A stretch of 64,000 nt of DNA from UBA9732 sp052170315 (GCA_052170315.1 JBQNAT010000013.1:1-64000); one strand, 5' to 3'; positions 42,667 through 51,540 are shown, counted from the stretch's first letter. Translations and numbers: made by a program. The notes: generated by a model not told the origin, from the sequence alone.

Positions 42667-43001
42667 AGAAAAAAGTCATTGAAGCCTTCAAAGTGTTCTT
42701 TAGCTGCAACAAACAAGGAATGCATGTACACAATGAAGAAAGTATTAAAGCGCACTTCCTGTCATGTTTTATATCTTTGATGATGTTAAGAATTCTGGAA
42801 AAGAAAACAGATTACAAAATCCCAATCAGAACCATGGTAGATAGTCTTAGAAAGGCAAACCTTGTTCAACTTCCTGACGGTAATTACATGAATGTCTATT
42901 GTGACAATGTAATTCAAACAATTGCAGAGGCTACAGAACTTTGTTTAACAAAGAGATTCTATTCGAAGACACATCAGAAAATTATTGAAGTATCACTGTA
43001 A
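42667..43001 (+). pseudogene. C-terminal fragment of an IS1634/IS4-type transposase
   Basis: The frame reads VIEAFKVFF... then NEESIKAHFLSCFISLMMLRILEKK, the conserved 'R-I-K-A-H-F-L-T-C-F-I-S-L' end of IS1634-like transposases, and continues to a stop at 43001. Everything N-terminal is lost; a TAG at 42666 closes the frame. Followed to about 43190 by non-coding sequence that may include the old IS end. Confidence 0.65.
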
Positions 43002-43207
43002 TTACTTCCAACATAGATAATTGTAGCGATTTTTTGTATTTTTGCTGCGGAAGTCGGGATTATCTATTTTAAATTCAAAGCATCCGGAAGTAAAGATTCC
43101 AAATCGGTAAAACCCAGACAGACTCGTGCATTTACCTTTTAACAATCCTCTTTTGCTCAGGTTTGTTGTATTTACTTTTTCAATTGACACTGTTCATGAT
43201 GAATTTT

Positions 43208-43222
43208 TGAAATCAAATTTCA
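43208..43222 (+). promoter_or_regulatory. KdgR/IclR-like operator
   Basis: TGAAATCAAATTTCA is a perfect TGAAA-N5-TTTCA palindrome, the form bound by KdgR-type IclR regulators. It ends 3 bp before the -35 of the promoter for the cupin gene, in a cluster that encodes an IclR protein. Confidence 0.5.
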
Positions 43223-43225
43223 ATA

Positions 43226-43254
43226 TTGCTTTTTAGATAATGTTGACTTATAAT
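43226..43254 (+). promoter_or_regulatory. Promoter of first cupin gene
   Basis: TTGCTT (43226-43231), 17-nt spacer, TATAAT (43249-43254), 45 bp before the start codon. Confidence 0.6.
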
Positions 43255-43299
43255 TAAAATAAAGTTACTGATAAGCATTTAATAAACGGAGGAAAGCTT

Positions 43300-44028
43300 A
43301 TGTCAATTCCTGTAGCAAGAAAAGAAGATGGACCCAAAAAATTTGTAAATGGTTATGGTGAAGTCGAAATTTTAAAAGGAACTCATCCTTTAGTACGTAC
43401 TTTTATGTGTGAACTTAAAGCAGGAAGCAATGTAAATCTTGAGCTATTTAAAGACAAAATTGCTGTATATTGCTTTATCAAAGGAGAGGGTTATATAACA
43501 ACAAAAAACCATGCTTTCAACATTAATGAAATATCTTTTTTTGTTCCTAATTTCAATTTAGAAGACGTTAGGTTATATGCTGTTTCTGATTTACAAATTG
43601 TTAAGTTTGTTACAACAATGTTGGAGTCTGATAAAGCAAGATACAAAAAAACACATACATTACTTCCTTTCTTTAAACCTCTATCTCAAGCCGATAAATA
43701 TACCCAAGATTGTAAGGGTCCAAATACTATAAGCTGGTCAATTATTCATCCTGGTTCTCTTGCCAGAGAACTTTGTGGAGTTGTAAAAGCTTACGGAAAA
43801 GGAGAAGGAACCGTTGAAAAGGGGCATCCTTCTGTAGACCAATGGAATGTAATAATTGATGGCTCTGACCTTGAACTTGATGTTGAAGGTGAAAAAGTTC
43901 ACCATGTTGGAGGAGAAGTGAGTTACATTGTTGCTGGTCCTGACCATTCTTTAATTCCTAGCGATGATAACTCTATGGCATTCTACATATGGTATGAACA
44001 TCAAACAAAGGAATACTCAATGGACTAA
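43300..44028 (+). CDS. Double-cupin protein, paralogue 1
   Basis: 242 residues, GGAGG before the ATG at 43300. Two cupin-like beta domains are suggested by repeated strand patterns (residues 20-110 and 135-235), with EKGHPSVDQWNVIIDG and GEVSYIVAGPDHSLIP in the second. A second, diverged copy lies at 45515 on the other side of uxuA. Possible roles are a KduI-like uronate isomerase or a sugar-binding regulator. The canonical four zinc ligands of KduI are not obvious, so no enzyme name is given. Confidence 0.6.
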   Translation: MSIPVARKEDGPKKFVNGYGEVEILKGTHPLVRTFMCELKAGSNVNLELFKDKIAVYCFIKGEGYITTKNHAFNINEISFFVPNFNLEDVRLYAVSDLQIVKFVTTMLESDKARYKKTHTLLPFFKPLSQADKYTQDCKGPNTISWSIIHPGSLARELCGVVKAYGKGEGTVEKGHPSVDQWNVIIDGSDLELDVEGEKVHHVGGEVSYIVAGPDHSLIPSDDNSMAFYIWYEHQTKEYSMD

Positions 44029-44087
44029 TTTTATAGCAAAAGTTTTGTTATGCATTTTTAACTGAAATGGAAATTAATTTTCTTTCT

Positions 44088-44145
44088 AAGAGGAATTAAC
44101 AATGAAAAACGATTATTCACGAATAATTATATTGTAATTCCTCTT
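44088..44145 (+). promoter_or_regulatory. Leader peptide and hairpin before uxuA
   Basis: AAGAGGAATTA (44088-44098) and TAATTCCTCTT (44135-44145) are perfect 11-bp inverted repeats, followed by TATTTTTC. Between them an 11-codon frame (MKNDYSRIIIL) starts at 44102 behind the GAGGAA in the left arm and ends at a TAA inside the right arm. Base pairing would hide its ribosome binding site. It may be an attenuator or simply the terminator of the cupin gene. Confidence 0.5.
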
Positions 44146-44174
44146 TATTTTTCTTCAAAAATTAGGGAAATGGC

Positions 44175-45230
44175 GTGGAACTGGCTTTCAGATGGTTTGG
44201 TAAAAAATACGATTCAATTTCTTTAAAACAAATTAAGCAGGTACCAGGAATTACTTCTATTGTAAGCACTTTATATGAAAAGCTACCTGGTGATGTTTGG
44301 GCAGAAGATGAAATTCATAATCTTAAATCTCAAATCGAAGAATATGGCTTTTCTCTTTCATGTATCGAAAGCGTAAATATCCATGATTCAATTAAGGTCG
44401 GCTCAAACGACAGAGATTTGTACATAGAAAATTACATAAAAACTCTTGAAAACTTAGGCAAACAAAACATTCATATAGTTTGTTATAATTTCATGCCAGT
44501 ATTTGACTGGACAAGAAGTGATTTAGCAAAACAAAGAGACGATGGTTCTTTTGTCATGAGTTATAACCAAGCAGAAATTGATAATGTTAAGGTCGATGAA
44601 ATGATGAATCATATGGCTCAAAAGTCCAACAACTTTCAACTGGCAGGGTGGGAACCTGAGCGCATGGAGCATATAAAGCAATTATTTTATCTTTATGAGG
44701 GAGTGAATGAGCAAATTCTTTTTGGCAATCTTTGCTATTTCCTAAATGCTATTATGGATACTTGTGACAAATATGATATCAATATGGCTATCCACCCTGA
44801 TGATCCTGCTTGGCCTGTATTTAATCTTCCAAGAATTATAAAAAATCAAGAAGACATTGTTAAGCTTTTAAATGCTGTGGACAATGTTCATAATGGAATA
44901 ACTATTTGTACAGGATCCTTAGGGACAAACTCGAATAATGATATTCCTCAAATCATCAAGGTCTCAGAAGGTAGAATTCATTTTGCCCACATAAGAAATA
45001 TAAAACATATTAAAGATGGTATTTTTGAAGAAGCAGCACATTGGTCAAAAGATGGTTCTTTAGATATGAAAGCAATCGTAAAAGCTTTGATTAACAGTGG
45101 CTTTAATGGTTTAATTCGCCCAGATCATGGTAGAGCAATCTGGGGAGAAATAAGCATGCCTGGCTATGGTCTTTATGATAGAGCAATTGGTGCAAATTAT
45201 ATTCTTGGTCTTTGGGAAGGATTAAACTGA
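44175..45230 (+). CDS. uxuA: Mannonate dehydratase UxuA
   Basis: 351 residues from GTG 44175 (AGGGAAA upstream). Converts D-mannonate to 2-keto-3-deoxygluconate in glucuronate catabolism. The N-terminal MELAFRWFGKKYDSISLKQIKQVPG, IESVNIHDSIKVG, CYNFMPVFDWTRSDL, and the metal-site region MAIHPDDPAWPVFNLPRI are diagnostic of the TIM-barrel UxuA family, as is HIRNI...HWSKDGSLD near the end. Cytosolic, Mn/Fe dependent. The later pathway enzymes (KdgK, KdgA) are not in the window. Confidence 0.95.
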   Translation: MELAFRWFGKKYDSISLKQIKQVPGITSIVSTLYEKLPGDVWAEDEIHNLKSQIEEYGFSLSCIESVNIHDSIKVGSNDRDLYIENYIKTLENLGKQNIHIVCYNFMPVFDWTRSDLAKQRDDGSFVMSYNQAEIDNVKVDEMMNHMAQKSNNFQLAGWEPERMEHIKQLFYLYEGVNEQILFGNLCYFLNAIMDTCDKYDINMAIHPDDPAWPVFNLPRIIKNQEDIVKLLNAVDNVHNGITICTGSLGTNSNNDIPQIIKVSEGRIHFAHIRNIKHIKDGIFEEAAHWSKDGSLDMKAIVKALINSGFNGLIRPDHGRAIWGEISMPGYGLYDRAIGANYILGLWEGLN

Positions 45231-45514
45231 ATAATACACATTTTAATCGTCCATTGAACGGAATGGAAATTTCCCAGGGCTTGTTCCGAAGAGGTCCGAA
45301 GGTTAGGACAATAAGATATATTTCAATCTCTTCCAACAGAGTTATTTTCCAGAAGATTCCGTGAAGAACCAATAAAATAGGAATAATACTAATAATGAAA
45401 TTTTGTTGCAAGTTGTTGTAAAAAAATCATTTTTTTTCCATTTACGAATAAAAAAAACGATGTTAAAATAAAAAAAATAAAACATCTTTTTAAAAATCAA
45501 AAAAGGAGGGGGCT
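45231..45514. other. Intergenic region with a possible IS end
   Basis: No gene. TTCCGTGAAGAACCAA at 45356-45371 is identical over 16 bases to the right end of the ISL3 element at 20389-20404. A GATGTT/AACATC repeat and AT-rich promoter-like DNA lie before the next gene. Confidence 0.4.
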
Positions 45515-46297
45515 GTGGAAAACAATTCTTGGTATGTGAAAAAAGAGGACATTGAACTGCATTTTAAAGAAGGCGTAGCTGAAACAGAAGTTCTGAAAGG
45601 TATGTATCCCACTGTCAGATGTTTTCGTGGTGAAATGAAGCCATATTCGGAGCTTTTTGTAGAACCAAACGGAAAAATAATTACGACTTATCTTTTCACA
45701 TCAGGCACTGGATATATCTTAACCAAAAAGAAGGCATACAATATTGAAGAGGTTTCTTATTTCTTTGCGAATCCGGAAGAAGAATATACCATTATTTGTT
45801 GTGCTGAAAGCTTGGTATATACCAAGTTTGAACTTACATTGATTCAAGCTGATTTAGAAAATATGAGTGCTTATGCTGCCTCACATCTTGTTCTTCCTCT
45901 TTTTAGAAAGGAATCAGATTTGTTGGTATATGATCAAAACGTTAAAATTGGAAAAACATTGCAGAAATCAGTTGTTGCTGGGAAACAGATGATTAGGATA
46001 ATTGTTGGATCTAATTGGGCAGACGAGGATTGTGGTTTCTATGAAATAGGTCATAACGCTGTTGCACAATGGAATGTTTGTCATGGTAATTGCGATATTG
46101 ATATGACTGTTAATGGAGAAACTATAAATCAAAAATCAGGTGATTTAAGCTACATTGAAGCTGGTCTCCCACATGGCTCAATAGCAAGAAAAGGTAAATG
46201 TCTCCAGTATATTTATTATGAGGTTTATGTTCAGGAAAAGGGTTTCTTAAAAACACTGCCAGAAGGACCGTTTGAGGACATTTCCAAAAAGAACTAA
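45515..46297 (+). CDS. Double-cupin protein, paralogue 2
   Basis: 260 residues from GTG 45515, which follows a strong AGGAGG. It aligns along its length with the 43300 gene: ETEVLKGMYPTVRCFRGEMKP matches VEILKGTHPLVRTFMCELKA, and GHNAVAQWNVCHGNCDIDMTVNGE matches GHPSVDQWNVIIDGSDLELDVEGE. Two copies around uxuA suggest distinct but related substrates or a heteromer. Function is unknown beyond the cupin fold inferred for both. Confidence 0.6.
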   Translation: MENNSWYVKKEDIELHFKEGVAETEVLKGMYPTVRCFRGEMKPYSELFVEPNGKIITTYLFTSGTGYILTKKKAYNIEEVSYFFANPEEEYTIICCAESLVYTKFELTLIQADLENMSAYAASHLVLPLFRKESDLLVYDQNVKIGKTLQKSVVAGKQMIRIIVGSNWADEDCGFYEIGHNAVAQWNVCHGNCDIDMTVNGETINQKSGDLSYIEAGLPHGSIARKGKCLQYIYYEVYVQEKGFLKTLPEGPFEDISKKN

Positions 46298-46486
46298 ATA
46301 TATTGAAGTATTAGATTTCACTTTCTAAGTAAGGAAGAATGATAAAAAGTCAGATACAGAAGTTTGAACCAGAAACTTGTTGTTGCAATAGCCAGAAGAT
46401 GAAAGTAACAAGGTGGCCAGGGCTTAAGCTCGTTATTTTTGGTAGTTCCAGGAAACTGTTAAGGAAATAGATTATGAATTAAATAT

Positions 46487-46510
46487 AATGGTTTCCTGTT
46501 TGGAAACGAT
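46487..46510 (+). promoter_or_regulatory. Inverted repeat before sugar ABC operon
   Basis: GTTTCC and GGAAAC (46491-46507 region, TGTTT spacer) form a palindrome about 25 bp before the start codon. It is a candidate operator for the importer genes. The rest of 46298-46530 has no gene. Confidence 0.4.
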
Positions 46511-46531
46511 TGACTTTTATAGGAGGAAAAA

Positions 46532-47872
46532 ATGAAAAGGGTTAGAAGATTTTTATTAATTGTATCATTAGTATTTACAATCGGTAGTTTTGTATTTGCT
46601 GGTGGTAAGTCGGAAACAGTGGAGAAGACTGAAAGGTCAGATACTCCTGTTAAGCTCACTATTTGGAATAGCTCCCAAACAACTCAAGATTGGTACAACG
46701 AAATAGTTATTCCAGCATTTAAAGAAAAGTATCCAGAGGTTGAATCTGTAGAAGTTCTTTATATGCCTATTGCTGATTTTGTAAAAAAAATTGCAGTAGC
46801 TCTTCCTTCCGGAGATGTACCAGATATTATGGAAATTGAAGACTCGTGGGCAACTCCTTATGTAACTGCTGGATATTTTGATCCAAATACCGAGGAATTA
46901 AGTCAGATTGTTGACAAAATGCTTCCTGCTTTTAAGGGATGTTTGACTTATGATGGTCAACTTTGGGGGGTTCCTGTAGCGCCATTTCATGAATTGATGT
47001 TCTGGAATCTTGATATGATGGCAGAAGCAGGAATTGATGCACCAGCAGTAACATATGAGGAACTTATTGAAGATGCAATCAAAATGACCAAGAGAGATGA
47101 AACTGGTAAGATTGACATTAGTGGTTTTAGTATGAGACTTGGTGGTAACCCGAGTGGTACAACACAGAAGTGGTGGGTTCTTGGACTTTTAGCAAATGGT
47201 GTTGATATTTACGAAGAAAGTAAAATTCAGCCAGGAAAATATCACTGTGGCTTCAATAATGAAGGTGGCTATAACGCTTTAAAGTTATATATTGACCTTC
47301 TTTACAAGTATAAAGTTGACGATTTCTCAAGCCAGAAGGATACTTCAGCATTTGCAGCAGGAAAGACTGCGATTAATATGAGAGAGGCTAGTTCTTCCGT
47401 ATCAATTATTAAAAATGGCCCAGATATTAATTGGGTGGCATCTCCAATGCCTGCTGGCCCTAAGAGACATGCAACTTTCTTAATTTCTCTTAATCTTTAT
47501 ATTCCCAGAGATGGCAAAAATAAGTTCTATGCGCAAGAGTTTGTTAAATTTGCTACAAATTACGAGATGCAGGCTGTACAGGTTTCAGAAAGAGCAAGTG
47601 TAAACCCGTATATTGGATTTGATTATTCCACATCTGGACTTGATGAAAGATTAGTACCTGCTTTCAATTTTGATAGTAGTGATATCGAGTTTATTTCAGT
47701 TCCTGTTCAAAATGCATATGACACAATCTCGGTCAAACTTGGTGAAATGCTTCCGGTTATTTTTGCAAAAGAAAACTTGTTAGACAACCCTACTGGAATT
47801 TGGGCAGAATTAGAGGCCATGGCTAAAGTTGTAGATGATATTTACAAAGAATACGACGAGTATGCCAAATAA
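46532..47872 (+). CDS. Sugar ABC transporter substrate-binding protein
   Basis: 446 residues, AGGAGG before the ATG at 46532. Signal peptide MKRVRRFLLIVSLVFTIGSFVFA then GGKSE, a cleavage context common in spirochaete binding proteins. The mature part (KLTIWNSSQTTQDWYNEIVIPAFKEKYPEV..., later FAAGKTAINMREAS) fits family 1 extracellular solute-binding proteins for oligosaccharides. With the two permeases downstream it forms a CUT1-type importer; no ATPase is encoded here, so a shared MsmK/UgpC-like ATPase is expected elsewhere. A uronate-containing saccharide is the likely cargo from context. Confidence 0.9.
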   Translation: MKRVRRFLLIVSLVFTIGSFVFAGGKSETVEKTERSDTPVKLTIWNSSQTTQDWYNEIVIPAFKEKYPEVESVEVLYMPIADFVKKIAVALPSGDVPDIMEIEDSWATPYVTAGYFDPNTEELSQIVDKMLPAFKGCLTYDGQLWGVPVAPFHELMFWNLDMMAEAGIDAPAVTYEELIEDAIKMTKRDETGKIDISGFSMRLGGNPSGTTQKWWVLGLLANGVDIYEESKIQPGKYHCGFNNEGGYNALKLYIDLLYKYKVDDFSSQKDTSAFAAGKTAINMREASSSVSIIKNGPDINWVASPMPAGPKRHATFLISLNLYIPRDGKNKFYAQEFVKFATNYEMQAVQVSERASVNPYIGFDYSTSGLDERLVPAFNFDSSDIEFISVPVQNAYDTISVKLGEMLPVIFAKENLLDNPTGIWAELEAMAKVVDDIYKEYDEYAK

Positions 47873-47878
47873 GGTTTA

Positions 47879-47923
47879 ATTTAAGTATGTGTTGAGAAAT
47901 CAACACATACTTAAATCCTTTTT
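47879..47923 (+). terminator. 17-bp perfect hairpin with T-run between binding protein and permeases
   Basis: ATTTAAGTATGTGTTGA (47879-47895) and its exact complement (47900-47916) enclose a GAAA tetraloop and are followed by CCTTTTT. Position right after the binding-protein gene fits partial termination or mRNA stabilisation that keeps binding protein in excess over permeases. Confidence 0.9.
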
Positions 47924-47938
47924 AGGGGGGAGAATTTA

Positions 47939-48832
47939 ATGAAAATTAAAACACTTAATAAAACAAAAATAAATGATTTAATATTTGTTGGCAGTATTTT
48001 AGTCCCAATTATTGTGTTATTCATTATTATTAGATTTATCCCAATTTTTGAAACGATTATTACTAGTTTTGAAAAAAAAAGTATGATTCGTTCAGGACAA
48101 TCTTTTATTGGCTTTGATAATTATAAATATGTTTTAGGAGATGCAGAGTTTATTAAATCTCTAGGTAATACTGCTTTTATAGCTTCTATCTCAATGATTT
48201 TATCTGTAGTTTTGGGACTTTTCTTGGCGGTTATTATTGATGAAGCTTCTATAAAAGGATTGCGATTTTGGCAAGCGATTCTTTTTGTCCCGGTTATTAT
48301 TTCTATGGTTCCTTCTACTTTGATGTGGAAGATGCTTTTTGATTATAATACTGGGGTAATTAATTATATAATTAATGCTCTTGGTGGTAAGTCCGTTGAT
48401 TGGATAAATAATGAAAATATCGTTCGTTGGCCTGTTATTATAGTGAGTGTCTGGAAAGAAATGGGCTACAATATGATGATATTTTATGTTGGCCTAAAAG
48501 CTATTTCAAAAGAATTGTATGAATCAGCTAATCTTGATGGTGTAAGTAGATTCCAAAAATTAAGATACATTACTGTACCGCAGCTTCGACCAATAACATT
48601 GTTTGTTTTGGTTATATCTTTGATTAAGTTTATTAAGATTTATACTCAAGCGATTGTTATGACAACAGGAAGTCAAAGCTCCGGTAATGTGCTAAAAACC
48701 GTTGTTTATTACATTTATCAACAAGGTTTCTCATTTCATTCTATGGGAAGAGCATCTGCTTCTTCAGTAGTTCTTTTGTTGATAGTACTTGTATTGACAT
48801 GGATACAGATGCAAATAAATAAGGAAAGGTAG
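47939..48832 (+). CDS. Sugar ABC transporter permease (MalF/UgpA type)
   Basis: 297 residues, six predicted membrane helices, GGGGGGAG before the ATG at 47939. The cytoplasmic EAA loop is visible as ELYESANLDGVSRFQKLRYITVPQL. First of two permeases of the CUT1 importer; 9 nt separate it from the second. Confidence 0.92.
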   Translation: MKIKTLNKTKINDLIFVGSILVPIIVLFIIIRFIPIFETIITSFEKKSMIRSGQSFIGFDNYKYVLGDAEFIKSLGNTAFIASISMILSVVLGLFLAVIIDEASIKGLRFWQAILFVPVIISMVPSTLMWKMLFDYNTGVINYIINALGGKSVDWINNENIVRWPVIIVSVWKEMGYNMMIFYVGLKAISKELYESANLDGVSRFQKLRYITVPQLRPITLFVLVISLIKFIKIYTQAIVMTTGSQSSGNVLKTVVYYIYQQGFSFHSMGRASASSVVLLLIVLVLTWIQMQINKER

Positions 48833-48841
48833 GGAAAAGAT

Positions 48842-49672
48842 ATGACAGTAAGAAAGAATACTATTGTTGATTATATTTTATTATTTTTCTTTTTCCTGTT
48901 AGTGTTGTTTGTTTTGTTTCCTATTTTTTGGATGGTAACGTCAGCTTTTAAAACTTCTGCTGAAATTATCCAGCCCGTTCCAACTGTTTTTCCTAAAAAT
49001 TTTGTTTTGGATAATTTCCGTAAGATTTTGACTGACAAATATTTTCCTAGATATTTTTTGAACAGTATAACAATAGCTTGTGTTGTTACTTTGGTAGCAG
49101 TATTGGGATCAACTTTGATGGGATATGTTTTTGCTAAGTTTACCTTTCCACTTAAAAACATTTTTTTTTATTTAATATTAATTACCATAATGATTCCTTT
49201 TGAAGCAACAGTTGTTCCTCTGTATTTAATTGTTCGTTCAATGAAAGCAATTAATACCTATTGGGGGTTAATTTTTCCAAGTATAATCAGTAGTTTCGGT
49301 ATATTTTTTATGCGCCAAAACCTGGAACAGATACCTGATTCATTAATTGAAGCTGCAAAAATAGATGGTGCTGGAAATTATTTTATTCTGGGAAAGATCA
49401 TTTTCCCTTTGGCAACTTCTTCTATTTCAGTACTTGCAGTATTGTTGTTCCTTATAGAATGGAGTAGTTATCTCTGGCCCTTACTTATTGCTACAAAGAA
49501 GGAAATGTTCGTTTTAGAAATAGGCTTAACCTTACTTCAAGATGAATATATTACAGACTATGGCATAATGATGACAGGGTGTTTGATTGCTTTAATTCCA
49601 GCAATGATTTTGTTCCTAATATTTAGAAGAAATATAATGGAAGGAATTGTTACAACCGGGATTAAGGGTTAA
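48842..49672 (+). CDS. Sugar ABC transporter permease (MalG/UgpE type)
   Basis: 276 residues with six membrane helices. EAA loop: SLIEAAKIDGAGNYFILGKIIFPLA. The N-terminal FPIFWMVTSAFKTSAEI and VPTVFPKNFVLDNFRKI are typical of the second CUT1 permease. Last gene of the AT-rich importer operon. Confidence 0.92.
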   Translation: MTVRKNTIVDYILLFFFFLLVLFVLFPIFWMVTSAFKTSAEIIQPVPTVFPKNFVLDNFRKILTDKYFPRYFLNSITIACVVTLVAVLGSTLMGYVFAKFTFPLKNIFFYLILITIMIPFEATVVPLYLIVRSMKAINTYWGLIFPSIISSFGIFFMRQNLEQIPDSLIEAAKIDGAGNYFILGKIIFPLATSSISVLAVLLFLIEWSSYLWPLLIATKKEMFVLEIGLTLLQDEYITDYGIMMTGCLIALIPAMILFLIFRRNIMEGIVTTGIKG

Positions 49673-50074
49673 TATTATACCTGACTTTCTGGAGAGGCAT
49701 TCAAAAATGGTGTTAGTTTGGTCTGTTAGGGTTTCCTTTAAAGTAATTTTCCACTTTTCATGCGACCTCCTTTGGGTGGGTAAAATACCTATATTGTCCA
49801 GCTGGTTTGCTAAAAATGCAACACAGCTTCAAAAAGCATGTCTGAACAGTAAATGCAATTTTCTGCTTGGTCTTTAAATTATGGTGTTTTGTTGTCTAAA
49901 ATGTAAAGAAATTTCCTCGTATATGCCCTTTTTGTGCATTTACTTTTTCATTTGACCATGAGTTAAGCAAAGTGTGGCATACAATTGACTTGCTAAATTT
50001 TCTGTGCAACAATTTCATTGGCTATTAGAAAAAATAAGAATGGTGCTGGATATGAGTGTTTTATTTGCGTACTA
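49673..50074. other. Degenerate non-coding region, right edge of uronate module
   Basis: No convincing gene. Contains ATTTACTTTTTCATTTGAC near 49942, nearly the same as ATTTACTTTTTCAATTGAC near 43169 at the left side of the module, suggesting matching IS ends or relics. Confidence 0.4.
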
Positions 50075-51385
50075 ATGAATGATTCCGGAAACAATGGCAA
50101 ATCTTTTATCATAATATGGGTTGGGCAGTTTTTCTCAATAATAGGGTCTGGGGTGTCATCATTCGCCTTATCGGTTTGGTTGTATGAATTGACTGGTAAG
50201 GCGACTCCTTTTGCCCTTTCATTCCTATGTTCGGTTGTTCCAGGCATTCTCTTTGCCCCAATCGCTGGATCTGTCTCTGACAGACTAAGCAGAAAATGGG
50301 TTATGATAGTATCTGATTCCCTTGATGCGATACTGAAGGCTGTCATGGCGATTTTTCTGTTCAATGGCGCTCTCAGGGTCTGGATGGTGTATCCGGTAGT
50401 CTTCATATCCTCCTTGTTCTCCACTTTCCAAAGAACTGCGTATTCAGCTTGTATACCGATGCTGGTTCCTAAGGAAAGATTGAGGAAAGCCAATGGTTTG
50501 AACCAGATATCCTCAGCGACTCAAGGGCTTGCGGCTCCTATAATAGGAGGGGCACTGTACCCGGTGATTGGTCTCAAAGGTCTTGTCATTGCTGACCTTT
50601 GTACCTATGTCATCGGAGTGTCCGCGGTGCTGCTTATATCAATTCCCGAGCCTATACGCGAAGTTGGAGAGCTCCTTGGTCTGAGAGTGATAAAGAGTGA
50701 TCTCAAATACACTTCAACTCTTCTTCTCCAAAATAAACCATTTTTGAATGCTGTAATTGTCTTCTCCGTACTCAATCTATTGGCCAATACGTCAATCGTG
50801 CTTCTTGGACCGATGGTTCTCGCCAATGATGATTCCATCAGATACGGTTATGTGCAAACGACATATGCATTGTCAATGCTGATTGGAAGCGGAATCTCCG
50901 GTTTCCTTGTAGAGCCTAAAAACTATCTTTCAAGAGTCTTCTCTGTTCTCATACTCTCCGGCATAGGTCTAATCATCGCAGGATGTACTGCCAATTGGAT
51001 TGTAATTGCCTTTGGCATGTTCGTCTTTTTCCTTCTGATCCCATATGCAAATATCCTGTTCCAAACCCTATACCAGATGTTATTCAAGAAAGAAGATCTT
51101 GGACGGGTTGGCTCCTGCATTTCTGCGTTACTGAAGGTCTTTTCTCCTCTTGCCTTTGTGCTATCAGGACCTGTCGTTGATTCACTGTTCGAGCCTCTGA
51201 TGGCCTCCGATGGACTTTGGGGTTCTGGATTCATGGGTGTGATGATTGGCTCTGGGGCTGGAAGGGGCTGTGGACTTATGCTGGTTCTGTGTGGAGCTGT
51301 CTTGTCTTTGCTTTGCCTTGGCAGCTTTATGGGAAGCAAGTTTTCAGAATTCCACAAGCAAGCTCAAAGCAATGAGGGTACCTGA
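50075..51385 (+). CDS. MFS transporter
   Basis: About 436 residues from ATG 50075 (a longer TTG frame from 50018 is less likely). Twelve membrane helices; the first loop carries SVSDRLSRKWVMIVSD, an MFS loop 2-3 motif, and the fold resembles MefA/EntS-type exporters. It directly precedes the haem operon with its own promoter region between them, so a role in metallophore or drug export is possible. Composition returns towards the GC-richer background here. Confidence 0.85.
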   Translation: MNDSGNNGKSFIIIWVGQFFSIIGSGVSSFALSVWLYELTGKATPFALSFLCSVVPGILFAPIAGSVSDRLSRKWVMIVSDSLDAILKAVMAIFLFNGALRVWMVYPVVFISSLFSTFQRTAYSACIPMLVPKERLRKANGLNQISSATQGLAAPIIGGALYPVIGLKGLVIADLCTYVIGVSAVLLISIPEPIREVGELLGLRVIKSDLKYTSTLLLQNKPFLNAVIVFSVLNLLANTSIVLLGPMVLANDDSIRYGYVQTTYALSMLIGSGISGFLVEPKNYLSRVFSVLILSGIGLIIAGCTANWIVIAFGMFVFFLLIPYANILFQTLYQMLFKKEDLGRVGSCISALLKVFSPLAFVLSGPVVDSLFEPLMASDGLWGSGFMGVMIGSGAGRGCGLMLVLCGAVLSLLCLGSFMGSKFSEFHKQAQSNEGT

Positions 51386-51460
51386 CTTTGCATAGATTCA
51401 AGTTTTCTGATTCTTCCTGCTCGTGATGTTGGGTTGTTTCAGAAACTATAGTACGCAGTA

Positions 51461-51519
51461 TTGACAAGTTAGATACCTTTAACTATTATATGCGATATGT
51501 TAATTAGATGTATCTAACT
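51461..51519 (+). promoter_or_regulatory. Promoter and operator of haem operon
   Basis: TTGACA (51461-51466), 17-nt spacer, TATTAT (51484-51489). A perfect 10-bp inverted repeat, AGTTAGATAC (51467-51476, filling the spacer) and GTATCTAACT (51510-51519), flanks the -10 and start site. The layout predicts repression, likely by an iron- or haem-responsive regulator. Compare the promoter at 32499. Confidence 0.7.
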
Positions 51520-51540
51520 CGCTTCCTACAGGAGTCTGCA

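Noticed and set aside
46366..46381. 16-base match GAACCAGAAACTTGTT also present near 4030
   Set aside because: A single 16-base match in 64 kb of AT-rich DNA can arise by chance and the flanks do not align.
46491..46520. Catabolite-responsive element (cre) before the sugar importer
   Set aside because: TGGAAACGATTGAC differs from the cre consensus at several fixed positions; only the GTTTCC/GGAAAC palindrome is supported.
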